Assembly (NCBI GenBank): GCA_037954235.1
Contig: JBBMOA010000002.1
Location: 4,332,551-4,396,550 of the forward strand
Direction: 5' to 3'
From: Aulostomus chinensis
Lineage: Eukaryota > Chordata > Actinopteri > Syngnathiformes > Aulostomidae
Length of the DNA: 64,000 nucleotides
A program made the position numbers and the translations under genes. Positions 37,998 through 52,900 of this stretch are shown here, one piece after another (position 1 is the first letter of the stretch; every line of letters starts with the position of its first letter). Below the pieces are notes generated by a model that did not search any database, had not been told where the DNA came from, and saw nothing but the letters and a program-made list of their open reading frames with translations.

Positions 37998-40900
37998 AAA
38001 GAACATTATAAAGAGCCGTAAATTGCCATAAGGTAGAAAAGCACCATATAAATAGAACCACGAATTACAGGCTTAAAAATCGTAGTCATTAGGCCTCACC
38101 ATCAGTTTGATCTCCTTGAACCTAATAAACTAACAAATGCAAGTATGTTAAAGTCAGACGATGCCCAAACACCTGTTTCCGTTCCTAATGATTCCAGGTG
38201 GTTTACGGTCTGTTGTTGAGGAGCTGGAGCTGGAACGGAACCAACTTCAGGAACAGATACTGAGCTTGGAGGAGCGCTGTCAAGACCTTGAAGATCGGCT
38301 GCAGCTACAGGCCCGTATCGAGGCGCTACAGGTAACCTCATTTTACACAACCCCACACTCTGTCGGAACAGTCAGGGTTAAGTCAACCAGTTTTCCCTCC
38401 ATTAAATATTATCTTACACTAACATGGAAAAATGAAATGTACTTACTGATGAGCTGAGTGATTTGCATGTTCCCACCCCAAAGGACTAGGATCATGTAAC
38501 AAACCCTTCTAACACAGGTGACGTTTGATGTAGATGAAGATGAGCAGCCATATTGGGTCTCTCAGGTGTGTTGGGTCTTAAATCTGGGTGTGCGCTAGAG
38601 AGCACCTCTGGCGGTGGCAGCTAATGGTGTGGTGTGCTTGGTTAACCTTGAGTATGGATTTCAAATCATGTTTTTAAACAAGTTCTTTGGCAGACCCACT
38701 GGGTGTTGGGAATTACATTTCGTTGCTGAACTTTGAAACCGTCACAAATACAGACAGCCAAAGTTACTTGTATGACTGATTGGGAAAACAAAGATCAGCT
38801 TTCTTTTCTGATGCTGACAATGAGGACAGCAGTAACAACTAATTAGAAATAATTTTTGACGCTGATCTCCAGCGGGTCTGCTCTTATCTACATCCGTGTG
38901 CAGTGAGAGTTCTTCATTCGGGGCTTTTGAAAATTAATATCTGCATGCTGATCTTTGTTTTTCTGCCACCACAGAATGAGACTGAGAAATTACAGAGCCA
39001 ACTTGCCACCGTGCGAAGTCAGCAGAGCAGAGATGCAGAGAAGCATCACCTGCTGGTTAGCAGTCTCAATGAACAACTCAAAGGGTGAGATATTTTTGTA
39101 AACATTTGAAACACAAGATTATTGGAACTTTATGGCACATTGCTTTGATAGTTGTAGGCTAAACACTGAATTATCACCAAGCAAATGCATCCAGTCAGAT
39201 TTGGCTTCCACTGTGTAGAGGAATTTTGTGTGATGAAGGAATTCGTCAGATACAAGAAACAGGCTGGAGACTCAGCGATGGTTTACACTGGAAAATCTAA
39301 TTGATACGTCCAATACAGATGTACAAGGTTGTCTGTGAGATCAGGTGGACTCAGCTCCCCCAGAACATCTGATCTCCTTTCCTCTTATGTCGTCATACTT
39401 GTCCTGTTGGGCACTGTCAGTTATACCTCATCAGAACTTTAAGCACAGATGTGACCTTCACGTAGTCTGAACACAGTTACGCACATAGACAACGCTGGCG
39501 CTTTGCGTGTCAGCTTCACTATCAGTAGGTGTTCTAGCAACAAAGTCACAAGAACCAAGAACTCAGATCGGCTCTTATTCTTACGGACGAATTATGAGAA
39601 TAAGACCAAGAAAGTTTAAAGAAAGGACACCTGATGAAATTCCTTATCACACTGCAAAAATATTATACTGTTTATAGGATAACTTTATATATAAGGTTTA
39701 GTAGTTTTCTGTCGTTTTTCCCATTTACCTTACATTCACCTTTCCAAGCAGCTGCAGCCTTGAAACCAACTGGTCATTGTGTTTTCAAAAAGTGGAATGT
39801 ATTTTTATAATACCAGGACCACTGTCTCATCACCATGGTGTCACAGATAATTACCACAGTTATCAGTATGATCACAGTGTTGTTAAAGCTCCATCACCTC
39901 CATCATAGAGGGCTGGGTGGTGCACCCAAAGATGAGTCTAAAAATCACGACGTTGGTGTTTTCATGGGGAATTTCTTTTCCTACTTCCAGCAGACAGGCA
40001 TTCTTTAATAAAGTCTCCCTCATGATTCTTACAGAATCTGAAACACGCCCCCTAACCCTAACCCCAACCCGGGCTAGCACGAGGGTTAATTTTGTCCAAA
40101 AGACACCTCAACCTGTGGGCCCTTTTTAAGTGATCTGTTGTGCCAGGCAGTTGCTGGATGGCACTATGTGCTTGCCATGTGTTCTTGGTGTGTTCAGCCT
40201 CATTTTAGTATTTGGAGTGCATGTAATCAGAGTGCAACAAAGCAGTCATTAGACACCTAATTCGTCATAGGTGTGTTTTGGGTGTGACATAGCTTAAATC
40301 CAGTCAGAGAGCCTTGTGTCAGCCCTTTTAGTCATTTCCTTTTCTACGATAACTGTCTGCAAAAGTAGAGCACAAATTTATTTTCTAGTTAAAGCGTGAG
40401 GTCACTTGGCGTGAAAATGTCGCACCAGCTTGATGCTAGCAATTACGCTTGAGAGAGTGCCAATTTACACCAAGCTTAAAATAGGTCCGCTAGACTGGTG
40501 GAGTAGTTCTATGGCTACAAGCCACCACGGTCTCTTTCTCAACTCTATATCAGCAAAACTGTTTCTACCCAGAACATTGACATTTTTGCACGCTGTCTTG
40601 TTTTGACTCTTGGTATTTGAAAGTGTTGAATATTTCATCCGTCATAATTGTGCTTTGTTAGGCTGAGTGATACACAAGAATGCCTGGAAAGCTCGCTCAT
40701 TGAGAAGGAGAACACATTGGCCAAGACATCTGAGAAGCTTGAGCTGATCAACAGCCTCCGAGAATCTTTGAGTGGAAAAGAGATTCAGTACAAAGAGGTG
40801 TCTGAGAAGCTCCTCCAGACTGAGCACACGGTAAGGATTTCAGTTCTACTTAGGATTTTGGTCACTATTAAGTACTCCACTGTGGTTGATTTTTATTTGT

Positions 40901-43900
40901 TTTTTCCTTCTCTAAGCTGGATGTTGCTTCCAAGAAATGCAGCAGCTCAGAGAAGCAGTGCTCAGAGTTGAAAGGCGAAGTTGTTGACCTCACGCAAAAG
41001 CTGAGTGTCCTCAGGGATAAGGTGTGCTTTAATATTTCCGTAATGGAAATGTCATACACAGTTGTTTGTTCGGTCATCAAGCTTCTCCTGCCTTATTTGG
41101 CGCTTCATTGTTCTCTTATCATTTGCAGACACAGAAGCAGGAAGTCACCATAGAAACTTTACAAATCGAGGTCGACCAGACAAATGAGGAACTGGATAAA
41201 CTAAACACCGCCCACTTGGAAGAACGAGCCCAACTCATTCATGACCTTCAAAGCTGTGAGCGGGAAATTGATAGTCTGAAAGACAGCCTGCTGGAAAAGG
41301 ACAAGGAAATATCGGTCCTCTCTGGTAACATGGCAGAATATACAGAACAGGTTACAGCACTGAAGCAGGAGCTCAAGCTGAAAGGAGAGAACCTGGTTCA
41401 AGTAGAAAATGCTCTAAGTAAAGCAGAGCAAGAGGCCATGATTATGAGAAACTCACAGAATTCTGATCAGCAATCTCTGAATAGCAAAATCACAGAGCTC
41501 ATTGGGAAAATCAAGGATACTGAAATGGAGTTAATCAAGGCCAAAGAAGAAAAGGAATCTAAAGTAGCCGAGGTGGAACATCTGATAAAGCAGGCTGAGG
41601 AGGACAGGAAAACTATTCAGGCTCTTCGAGGAGAGACCCAGAGACACATTATGAGCCATCGTAATCATCTTTCTGAATGTGAAACACACATCACTTCACT
41701 AAGAGAGCAGCTGATCTTATCCACCCAGCGCCTACAGGAGTCAGAGGGACTCGTTTTGGAGCTCAAGGACAAAAATACCAACAATGAGAAGCAGCTTATT
41801 GATAAGGAGCAGACATTTGAAAAAGAACTCAAATCCTTCAAGGATGAGCAGAACAAACTTCTGGCACAAGTTGAAAAATATCATGGTGATGTGGAGTCAT
41901 TGTCTAAACAACTAGAGGAGCAAGCACAGAGCGAGCAGAATATCAAAAAATGCATGCAGGACAAATTGGAAATAATCGCATCACTGGAAGACAAACTGGA
42001 GACAACTGCTCAACAGGCTGAGGGTGAGCGGCAGAAATTTAATGCTGAATTGCAAGTCAAGGATTTAGAAAATCAGAAGCTGAGCAAAGAAATAAAGAAC
42101 AACTCTGAAAAAATCTCAAAATTCAAAAACCTCTTAAAAAGCATGAAGACAGAAAAAGAGCAGCTGCAAGAGAAGGTCAAAGGCCTGACTGAGGAGCTTG
42201 AACTCCAGAAGGAGAATGTGAAACAACTTAATGAGAAGGTTGCAACTGCACTTGAACTTAAAAGTAGTCTGGAGAAGCAAGTACATAGTATGACAAAGGA
42301 GAAAGAGAGGCTTGAGCTGGAAGTAGATGAAAGAGTCAAGACCATTTCAGAAGTTACACTAGAAAAGGACTCTCTGCAAGCCAAAATATCTTTGTTGGAA
42401 ACACAACATTCACAAAACAACAAGATTATTCAAGACTTAGAAAAAGAGAAGGAGGATTTGACTGCACAAGCTAATGAGTTAAACAGACTTCTTGAGCAAA
42501 GCACGCTCTCAAACTCTGAGATTCTGCTTGCCAAGACAAATGAATGTAGTAATCTCAACTGCTTACTCAGGGAGAAGGAGGACAAAGTCATACAACTGCA
42601 AGAAGAAGTGCAAAGCTTTACTTCTAAGGTAGGCCAGCTTCAGCAAGATATAGAGGGAAGAGAGCAGATTGCCTCTGAACTTCGAGTACAGATAGAGTCC
42701 CAAAGAAATGAGCAAACACAGCTTCAAGATACATTGGCTTTGCTGCAAGAGCAGGCATGCACTCTGAAGTCTTGCTTATTGGAGAAGGATCTGATGTTGA
42801 AAGAAAAAGCAGAAGAGTGCCACAGTTTCCAGGATGAGATGATTCAACAGAAAACCACTGGATCCAATCTCCGAGCTGAGGTTGAATCCCTTCATGAAGA
42901 ACGCTCACAACTTCACAAGCAACTCACAGAGAGAGAAGAAATGTTGACAAGTGTGACACAACAGTGTCAAACACACAAAAACCAGCTTATCGATGGAAAC
43001 AAGACTGTTGTGTCTCTGAATGACCAAATCAGAGAAGTGAAGGGAAAGTCCCAAATGCTTGAATCTGAAGCAGAACAAAGGAAAACAGAACTGGTAAGCC
43101 TGAAGAGCCAAATTCAGACACTCACAGAGGAAAACCAACAACTTCATGCTGCTTGCAAATCCAGAGAGCAAGAGCTTGATCAGCAAATACACATCACATC
43201 TGACCTTGATGGAAAACTCAAAGCGACTCTTGAACAGAATTCCAATTTGAGCTTGAGGATTACTACTCTAATAGAAGATAGTCAGAGACTAGAGGAGGAG
43301 TTGGCACAGAGCACAAAATCCTTTTCTGAATTAATCACTGAGAAGAGTGTCCTGCAAGAAAAACACTCCTGTCTTGAAATTAAAATTTCAGATAATCAGA
43401 GAGTAATCGAGGAGCTGGTAAAAGACAAAGAGAAGCTTACTGTTGCAGAAAGTGAATTAAAACACATTCTCAAGGAAAGTGAGATGTCAAACTCTGTAGG
43501 TTTGCTGGAGAAAACAAATGAGTGTGCCAATTTGTCAGAAGCATTGAGAGAAAGAGAAGCACAAATTCAACATTTGCAAGAGCAATGTGATAGCCTTAAA
43601 ATACAATTGAGTCAACTCAACATTTTCTTGAATGAGAAAGAACACCTAGCGTCAGAAAAGAGTTCACAGCTGGAAGCTCAGCAGACTCAACTGCTACAAC
43701 TCCAAGATACCATATCTATGCTTCAAGAACAGGGATCAGTCCTCAAGTCTGGGCTAATGGAGAAGGATGCTCTGGTTCAACAGAAAGCAGAGGAATGTGG
43801 TGTTTTTCAGAAGGAAGTCACTTTACAGAAACACCTCATATCACAGATGGAGGATGAGCTTGACTCACTCAGGCAAGTGGCAAAACAGCAGATTGAGCAG

Positions 43901-46900
43901 AAGGAAGAGATGTTAAAAGAGGTAACAAATGATTCTCAAAACCTTAAAGATGAGCTTAATAAACGAAACGAATCAGTGATTTCACTCAGCAGTCAGCTTG
44001 GTGCCATGAATGAGAATTTGGCTGAGATGGAGCTTGAAGTGACCAACCTGAAAGCTACAGTGCAGAGTCTCACTGCAGATAATTGCCAGCTGAAACAGGA
44101 AGAGGACCAAAGGAAGGCAGAGATAATTGGTTTGACAGATAGTATTAAAGCAGTGAATGATCAGAATGTAAAATTAAAATCTGAACTTCAAAAAACTGTA
44201 ACAGAACTTTCTGAAGCCCAGGAAACAGTCACACATCTAAAAACAGCCATCTCTGATAGGGACATCCAGCTCAAAACAGTTTGGTCAGAGAGGGAGCAGC
44301 TTATTTCGACCACGCAGGGGAAAGATGACTCACTGAAACAGCAGGAGAACACCGTCCAACAACTCAACAGTAGGATTGTTGAGCAGGATGTACTGCTGAT
44401 GCAGAGAGTTGAGGACAATGCTGGCTTAAAAGCTCAAATTGCAGAGCTTGAAGATTCTGCTGCCAAACTCAGAGACCAAGTCCAAGGCCTTACCTCAGAG
44501 TCATCCATGTTGAAGAATGTTTTAGAGAACGCAGAACAGTCAAGTCTGGAATATCAAAGCAATTCTTCAGTTGTTGTCGCAAACTTAAACGCAAACCTAC
44601 AGACCAAAGAGCAGGAGTGTGAGAGCCTTAAAGAACGGATTTCACACCTTGAAGAATCAGTTACAAAGATTAACAAAACCCTCCAAGTGCAGATATCTGA
44701 AGCAACGCATCTAAAAAAGGCCCTGGAAGAAAAAGAAGCATGTGTTTTGGACCAATCCAAATCCCTTCAGGATTTGCAGCGAAGAGCAGACGAGGCATTT
44801 CTCTTCAAAACACAGTTCATGGAAAGCACAGAGTTAGTGTCACAACTACAAAATCAGTGTCAGGTACTGTCCAATGATATAAAAAACCACAAAAAGTCAG
44901 CAGAAGAAACACAGAGTGCCTTCACCAACCTACAAGATAAATATGCAGCACATCTAGAGGAGATGCAAGATGTGAGACAGCAACTGTGTCGAAGGTCTGA
45001 TGAGTTGTCAACCCTTCAGAAGTTGATGGATGATACCAGCAGTGAACATCAGACTGCAAACGCCACTATAGAAACACTGACGGAGCAGTTGTCCTCCATC
45101 CAACATAAACTTGAGAAAACACAAGACCTGAACTCCAGTCTGTTAAAAGAAAAGGATGAAGCTTTTGCTTCTCATCAAGCTAGTGTGTCACTGTTGACTG
45201 TTGAAATAGAGCGACTGAAATCCCAGCATCTTCAAGTGGTGGCAAAAATGAATGCACTGACCGAAAACCTGGAGCAGAGAGAAATGGCTCTCCATGCAAT
45301 TAATAGTCAGTACGCAGCCCAAGCCAAACACACGTCTCAGCTGGTTTCAGAAATACAGAAATTAGAAGAACAAAATAAGAGGCTGAATGAGGAGATTCGT
45401 TTTTCAACAGAAGCTCACCAGAGGCATCTTACTGCAGTCAGCAATGAAAACACACATTTGCAAGAGGATGTTGGGAAACTTCTTGCAGAGAAGGAAGAGC
45501 TGGAAAGACGACATCGTCAAATTTGGGCATCGCAGGGGGAGCTGGAAGTTCAGCTGGAGCAGCAGTCCAGCAGCATGAGTGAAGTGATGCAGAAAATGGG
45601 GTCTGAGAAGGAGATCCTTCAAGCAAAGGTTAGTGCCCAAGATGAAGAACTTTCTCACTTAAAAGAAAACATCCAAAAGATAGAGCAAATTCTCCAGGAT
45701 TCTGAGAAAGAGTGGCTGTTAGTGCTGGATAGAGAAAAGCAGGATAAGAATATGCTTGCAGAAAAATTGGGAAGTATTGAAAATGAAATGAAATCTAAAG
45801 ATATTAAGGTTAATGCTTTGAAACAAGACTTGGACAATGTGCAAGTGAAATTAGCCGAGGCTTCCGCTGCAATTAGTAAAGGTTCTGATCTACTCAGTGC
45901 AAAAGAGTTGGAGGCATCAGCATCCAGGATTCAACTTGAAAAGGTCCTAGCATCTGTGCAGGAAAAGGATAATGAAAACAGTGGTATGCAACAAGCTCTA
46001 AATGCAGTGGAACACAAGTTACAAAAACTTATAGGGAGAAAAAATGATTCTTACAAAGTTTCATCTGTTTGGTCACCGTTTGAATCAAAGCCATCAGTCG
46101 CTTTAAATGACACGAAGGTTTATTTACTGCACATGATTGAACAAGTAGAAGCAAGTCATGAGTCCCAGGTAGATGCTTTGAAAACTGAGATGGTTAGGAC
46201 TCAAGCAGACTTACAGGAGACACAGAATGCTCTTGATGACGTAGCAAGGAGTCATTCAGAGAAGGGTCAGCAAGTTGCTCTTCTCCAAGAGAGAATCGAA
46301 CATTTACAGATTCAGCTCAGTGCTGAAGTAGAGAAAATGAAAGAAGCTACTGTCAGTCACTTGTCTTTACACAGTGAATTCCAAGCAAAAGATGAGGAAA
46401 TCAACTGCATGAGCATTCAAATAACTCAGCAGAAGGAATTACTTGCAGGACTTAGTCAGCAATTAAAGGATAAAGATGCATCCATCGCCCAAGTCATGGA
46501 ATCTGCCTCCAGTGAAAGGGTGAGACTCGGGGAGGAAAAGGCTTCACTGATAGGGCAACTAGAAAGCAAGGATCAAACTTACCAAACCTCCATGAAGCAG
46601 CTTGAAGAACGCCTGTCATGCTCGGACAGAGAAGTTGAAATCAAGAATTCAGAGAAGCTTGAGCTGATGAAGGAAAAGGATGATTTGAAAGGTGAGCTAG
46701 GCAGGGTGTCGAAAGAAAAGGATGTTATGAAGAAGAAGCTTCAAGCTGCTCTTGTTATAAGAAAGGATCTAATGAAAAAAATTGAAGAGTATGAAAAACA
46801 AAAAGAAGGCAGCGTAAAAGCCACAACTGAGGTTTCACTTTTGATGGATAAATTGCAGGACTCAACAAATCAAGCTCAAGCCAAAGCAGAAATTTACGAA

Positions 46901-49900
46901 GAAAAGATATCTCTTCTTGAAAAGAAAATCCTTGAGAAAGAGGGAGAGATTGTTGATTGCAAAGCAGAAAGCAAAAAGCTCGTGGAACAGTTAGAATCAG
47001 AAAAAGGCATTTTACAAACTGCATTAAGTGAGAAGGAAGTATTTTTGTCAGAAACATTGCTGACACTCAGCGAGAAAACTGCCCATGTCGAACAACTCCA
47101 CCAAAGTGTTGCTGAGAGACAAGATGCCTTTGAGCAAGACAGAAACAGCATGCTGCAGAAATTGGAAGAGCTTCAAATTGAAATCCAATCATGTAAAGAT
47201 GAGTCAAAGGACAAATCTTCTACTGCCCTTGATTTAGAGAAGGAGCTAATACAGATGAAGCAAGAAAAGGTAGTGCTTCAGAAGAAGGCCCAGGCTGCCC
47301 TGCTGGCACGTAAAGAGACAATGAAGAAGGCACAAGAAAATGAAAAGAAACTATCTAAAGAACTAAGTGAGCTGAAAGATGACTACAAGGCTCTCTTGGA
47401 ACAACACTGTCAGCAGACGAATGCACTGAATGCTGTCCAGTTAAACTTTGACGAGAAGGTCCGGGAACTGGAGGACATTCGTAAAACCTCTTTGTCATAT
47501 CTCGATGAACTGGACACTTTAAGACAGCTCATTGAGGAGAGAGATACAGTTGTTCAAGATTTGAAAATGTGTCTGGCTGAGAAAGAGACCCATTGTCATT
47601 CTCTGTCAAATGTAGAAACAGAGCTGGAAATGGTGAAATCCAAATTTGAGAGCGTGTCTCTTGAGATGGAAAGTAAAAATGAGGCTCTGGTCGTCATGGA
47701 GCAAAGAGCCGAAATGTTGAACTCAAAGGTGCGTGTGGTCGAGAGTGACTTGGAGAAAGCTTATGCAGAAGTAAAAGTGAAAACGGAAGAGGTCCAGAAA
47801 TATCAGGAAAGAATCAAAGCTGCTGAGCTTGCATCCCAACAAGAGAGGCAATCTTTAATTAATGAAAAAATGGCTGTGGAGACCCAGCTAAACATCTGTG
47901 AGTCTAAACTAGAAGAACACAATCTTGCAAATGAAGGAAGGTATCAAATCTTGATGGAAGACAACAAGACTCTTAAGGAGCAAGTGTTCACCTTCCAGAA
48001 CACTTTAGCAAAGACACAGCAGCAGCTGAGTGAGAGGGAATGTAGTTTGACTGAGGAGCTAGAAAAAGTAAAGCTGCATTGTACAGAGAAACAGAGAACT
48101 TTGGAACTGTTCAGGCAAGAAAAAGAAAACGCTTTCAGAATAGTTGATGAACTAAGAGCTGAGGTGAACGGGTTAACTACCCAACTGAAGCAGTCTAAGA
48201 ATGAGCAGCAGCATGAAGAGGATGTTACGAAAGATGAGGTCAGGTCTTCTTTCAAAAGTGCCCAAGACTTTGAAGCAAAACTAAAACAGAGCGATGATGC
48301 CTCTTTAGTTTCTAAGGCAGAACTTCTAGAAAAAGAAGAGTTAATTGCTGCACTTACACTGCAATTACAGCAGCAAGTCAAAGTTCATGAAATAGCTATT
48401 ACTAAAATGAAAACTGAGAATCAAGAGCTTCAGAAATCTCAAGAAGACTGCATCAAAGTAATTGATCAGGATAACCAAAGCAAAATATCACTTCTATCCA
48501 GGAAACTTCAAGCAGCTTTAGTGTCAAGGAAAGAACTGTTGAAGGAAAATGCAGCTGTCAAAGAGGAAATACAAAAGCTGTCAGCCAAACATGAAGCGAA
48601 AGAAACGGAATATTCTGCACTGGAATCTTCTGTTTTGAAGTTGAAACAACAAAATCAGGACCTGGAAAGCTTGGTGACATCTCTTAACACAGACAAAGAG
48701 AAACTCATGGCTGAGATTCAGTGCATCAGGAATGATAATCGCAATCTGTCTGCAGCCTGCGAAAGCCTAAAACAAACCATAGAAAACATCACCCAGCAGA
48801 AGCAAGCCTTTTCTTGCCAGCTTGAATCTCTGAAGGACTCTCAAACTGAGGAGCTGACCAAGTGGAAATCGAAGCACTCCGACCTTAAACAAGACTATGA
48901 GTCTCTTTTACAAGCTTATGAAAATGTTGGCAGTGAAATGGATAAGATGAGGCAGCTTTTGGAGGGGGCCAAAAGAGACAGACAAGAAGCCCAAAGAAAA
49001 GTGCACAAGCACGAGACTGAGATTGAGATTCTGCAGAGGCACACTAGAGTGCTGGAGGATGAAAATGAAAGGATTACAGAGGAGATGCGCACTTTATCAA
49101 AAAAGAACCAGCAGAAGATTGAGGAGCTGGAGGACGAGAATCATAAAATGAGAAAAGAACTGAGTGAGATTGAGGAGACCCACAGGATGGTGATGTGTGA
49201 ACTGACTGATAAAAATCAACATTTGGAGGTTGAGGTTTGCCAATTTAAGGAGTCATCAGAGGATCTCGGAGAGAAGCTGGCAGAGACTCGGGCTGAAAAT
49301 GTCCAACTGGCTGAAAAGCTTGAAGAAGCTATTCACTCATCAGAAAAGAAGCACTTGGAATCCATATCATATACAAGCAACATGCAGCTCAAACTTGATG
49401 AAGCTCTAAGTTTGAATAATTCCCTGACCGCGCAGATTGAGGCCCAGAAAACGGAACTTGGTGCTCAGTTGGAAACGAGAACTCTGTTGCAAAGAGAGAA
49501 GCAGAATCTTTCTGAAAGAATTGAGAAGATATATAACGATCATGAATTGCATTTGCGATCGAAAGACGATGCCATAAAAGAGCTCCAAGACATTATTAAT
49601 AGGCACAGCCAGGAGACGATTAGCCTAAATGAGAAGGTTAGAATCTTGGAGGATGACAAGTCTCTTCTCCAAGAGGAACTTGAAAATGCTCAAGAGATTT
49701 CAGACAAAGTGAAAAACGAAAATGAGTATTTGGAAACTCTGATCTTGAAAAACTCTGAACGAATTGATGAACTGACCGAGTCTGTCGGTGTTTCGCAAAC
49801 TCACAACACGCAGCTGTCTTCTCAACTTGCAGCAAGTAAGGAAATGACTAACCAGGTCCGTCAAGAAAAAGAAGAGGAGCAGCTGAAGTTAGTTCGCGAG

Positions 49901-52900
49901 TTTGAGGAGAAACTCAAGATGGTTCGGCGAGGCAATGAAGGCTCCAAGAACATTCACAAAGAGCTGCAAGAACTCCTAAAAGAAAAGCATCAGGAGATAA
50001 ATCAGTTGCAGCAAAACTGCATAAAGTATCAGGAAGTGATTTTAGATTTAGAGAGCTCTTTGAAGACCTCAGAGTCAGCCTGTGACAACCTGGAAAAAGA
50101 ATTGAAGAAGAGCTCAGAGAAGATGTCTGTCGTCGTGGAGAGAAGTCAACAGGTTGAAGCTGAGCTGATCTCATGCAAAAGTCTCCTCCAAGAGGCCACA
50201 GAAAATGTTGAGCTGGTGAAGTCTGAAAAAGACCAACTGGCTGTAGAAATTTTGCAGCAAAATAAGAAGTTTGCGGATCAGGCCTCAGATGAAACAAAAT
50301 CACAGCAAAATGAGAAACAGATAAACTTCTATGTGGAAAATCAAGTTGTACTGCAGCAACAAATAGATGATCTCAAAGGTTTAAAAGATAAAGAAAGTCA
50401 AAAAGTTTCTGAACTAAGGCAACAAATAGACTCTCAAGATCTGCAGCTAAATACTCTAAAGAGAGCATGTGAAACACATGAAGCTAAGCTGTTGGCTTTA
50501 TCTTCCACTCCTCAAGGGGCAGATGCTTCCAAACTTTGGAACGAGTTGTACCAAAAGACCTTGCATGAGAAGGATAACCAGCTCCTTGAACAAGGTTTTG
50601 TGATCAAAAGGTTCCTTGAAGATATGCGAGTGAAAGAAAAAGAAGTGAATGACCTCAGGGTGACCAAGTCAAGACTGGAGAGGACGCTGAATGAATACTC
50701 AGTTGCTGCCGCAGCACAGCAAAGACAGCTATTTGTGATGAGTGCCAGCAATGCTGAACTTTCTGAGACAGTTCAGCTTTTGACCGTGCAGGTAAAAGAA
50801 CTCAACGCTCAGGTTGAAAGAATAGAACAAGACAGAAACATGCTCAACAGACAGCTTGCCGACAAAGAAAATGAGATTTCCCAAATGCAGCTTAATCTCC
50901 AGCAAATGGAGAAGATAAATGCAGACACAGATGCTCAGCTGCTACTTTTACAGTCTCAAAGTGACAACTTTCAGGCAGACCTTGAGAAGCAGGAAGGGAT
51001 TTCTCTCCACCTGAAGACACTTCTCCAGAGCAAAGATGCTGAGATCTCCTCTTTGCTCTCCTCTCGAGACGGACACATGTCAGGATATCTAGAACAGCTC
51101 CAGGCTAATTATCGAACCCAGGTAGCCGTTTACGAGGACAGGTTAGCATCTTTACACTATCAAAGAGAAAAGGCTGACAAAGAGTTGAGGGGGTTCGAGG
51201 GCAAGGTCAGAAGTCTGCAAGCTAACATTAACAAGTCTGTCCAGGAGAAAGAACAGATGGCAGTGAAAATGGAGTCCTTCAAGAACTCCATGGTGTCTTT
51301 ACAGAGTGAAAGGGAGCGGCTGGTGTCCGAATACAGAATACTTGAGGCAAAGAGTCAATTGGGCTTAAAAGGTAAAGAAGGCTCTCCTGATGGGGAAGGT
51401 GGAGCAACCAAAGGACTTAAACACGAAATTAGGAAATTGTTACATCAAATGGATGACTTAAATTCAGAGAATGCAATGCTCAGGGCACAGCTGGTACGTT
51501 ACAGAGAAGATTTGAATCAAGTTTTATCACTGAAAGACAGCCAGTTGAAGGTGCTGCTCAAGAAGCAGCAGGATATAATCAAGAACCTTGAAAACCAAAA
51601 TGCTGGAGCTGAAAAGAAGCAAAGAGAGTCTCAGCTGGAGCTCCAAAGGCAAGAGGAGGAGCTGACTAAACTAAGAGCTCAAGTTACAAAACTAGAGAGT
51701 GATATTTTGATTCAAACCGCAACAAATGAGGGCAAAGTGATTGCTGACTTGCAGCAAGCTGTGGCAGCCAAAGCAGCCGAGTGTAATAATCTCCAGCAAA
51801 AATGTCTTTCTCAAAAAATCTTAAGCGATGAGCTCAATGAGAAATTGCAGGTGCTGGAGAACGAAACAGATAAAAAACTGGCAGATGCTGAGGATAAATA
51901 CAATGCTGAGCTGGAAACCTTTGAGCGTGAGGTGCTGGTAATAAGGAATGAGCGAGAGACGGCTGATCAAAGGGTGGCAGAGCTGGCAAAGGACCTACTG
52001 GAAATGGAGCAACAGTTATCAGAGGCCAAAATGCAAAATAAAGATGCACAGTCTCAAAATGAGTCCCTGTGCAAAGCCATGGCTGCTCTGCAGAATGACC
52101 GTGACCAGCTCATTGACGACTTCAAGATCCTGCGAAACAGATATGATGAAGAACTCAGAGAGACTCAGGCAGCCTTGAACAAAGTTGAGCGGAGTCTACA
52201 AGATGCCATGTCTGACTTGGCAATGTTCACCAAAGAGAGAGACATCCTTGCTCATACAGTTAAAGCTTTAGAGAGCAAAGACACACACACAGAGTTGAAC
52301 AAGTTGTTGGGTGAGCTGTCGAAGGCTGTAGCAGAGAAGGAAAAGCAACTGAAGCAGGTCATCTTGGAAAATACCATGTACAGCAGGCAGTTGTCAGCAT
52401 TCTCCAGATCCATGGCCAGCCTCCAAAATGATCGTGACAGGATGGTTGATGAGCTTGCTGGTGCCACAAGACTGGTTGAGTCCAAGCAATGGTCACGGCC
52501 AAAGGCTTTGTCTTCCATGAGTGTGGAAAGGTCAAATGGAAGTGCCACTGATGCTTTCCAGAATGACAAACACGGGCCGGTAAGTCAAGGAATCAGCTGG
52601 GAGTTGAGTTTGGCTGTTGTTTGGCTTACTCTTCCTTTTTCTGCAGCATTTTGTTTTGCCGACAGCATGAAGGGTCCAGTTAGTTTTTCCTTTTTGCAAC
52701 ATATTGGTTGTGCATGGTTTTCTCATGGTGGGGTGCACTTGTGCCGGTGTCAGGGACATTTTGTGTTCAGTGATATTTTTTTAAGCTAAATTGTTTTACC
52801 TTTTGTGATTCACCACTTATTTTTGCTTTTATTTGTTTGCAGGTGATGAATGAACTCCAGCAAACAGCACAAAATACACCACCTGAGAAAGACCTCAACA

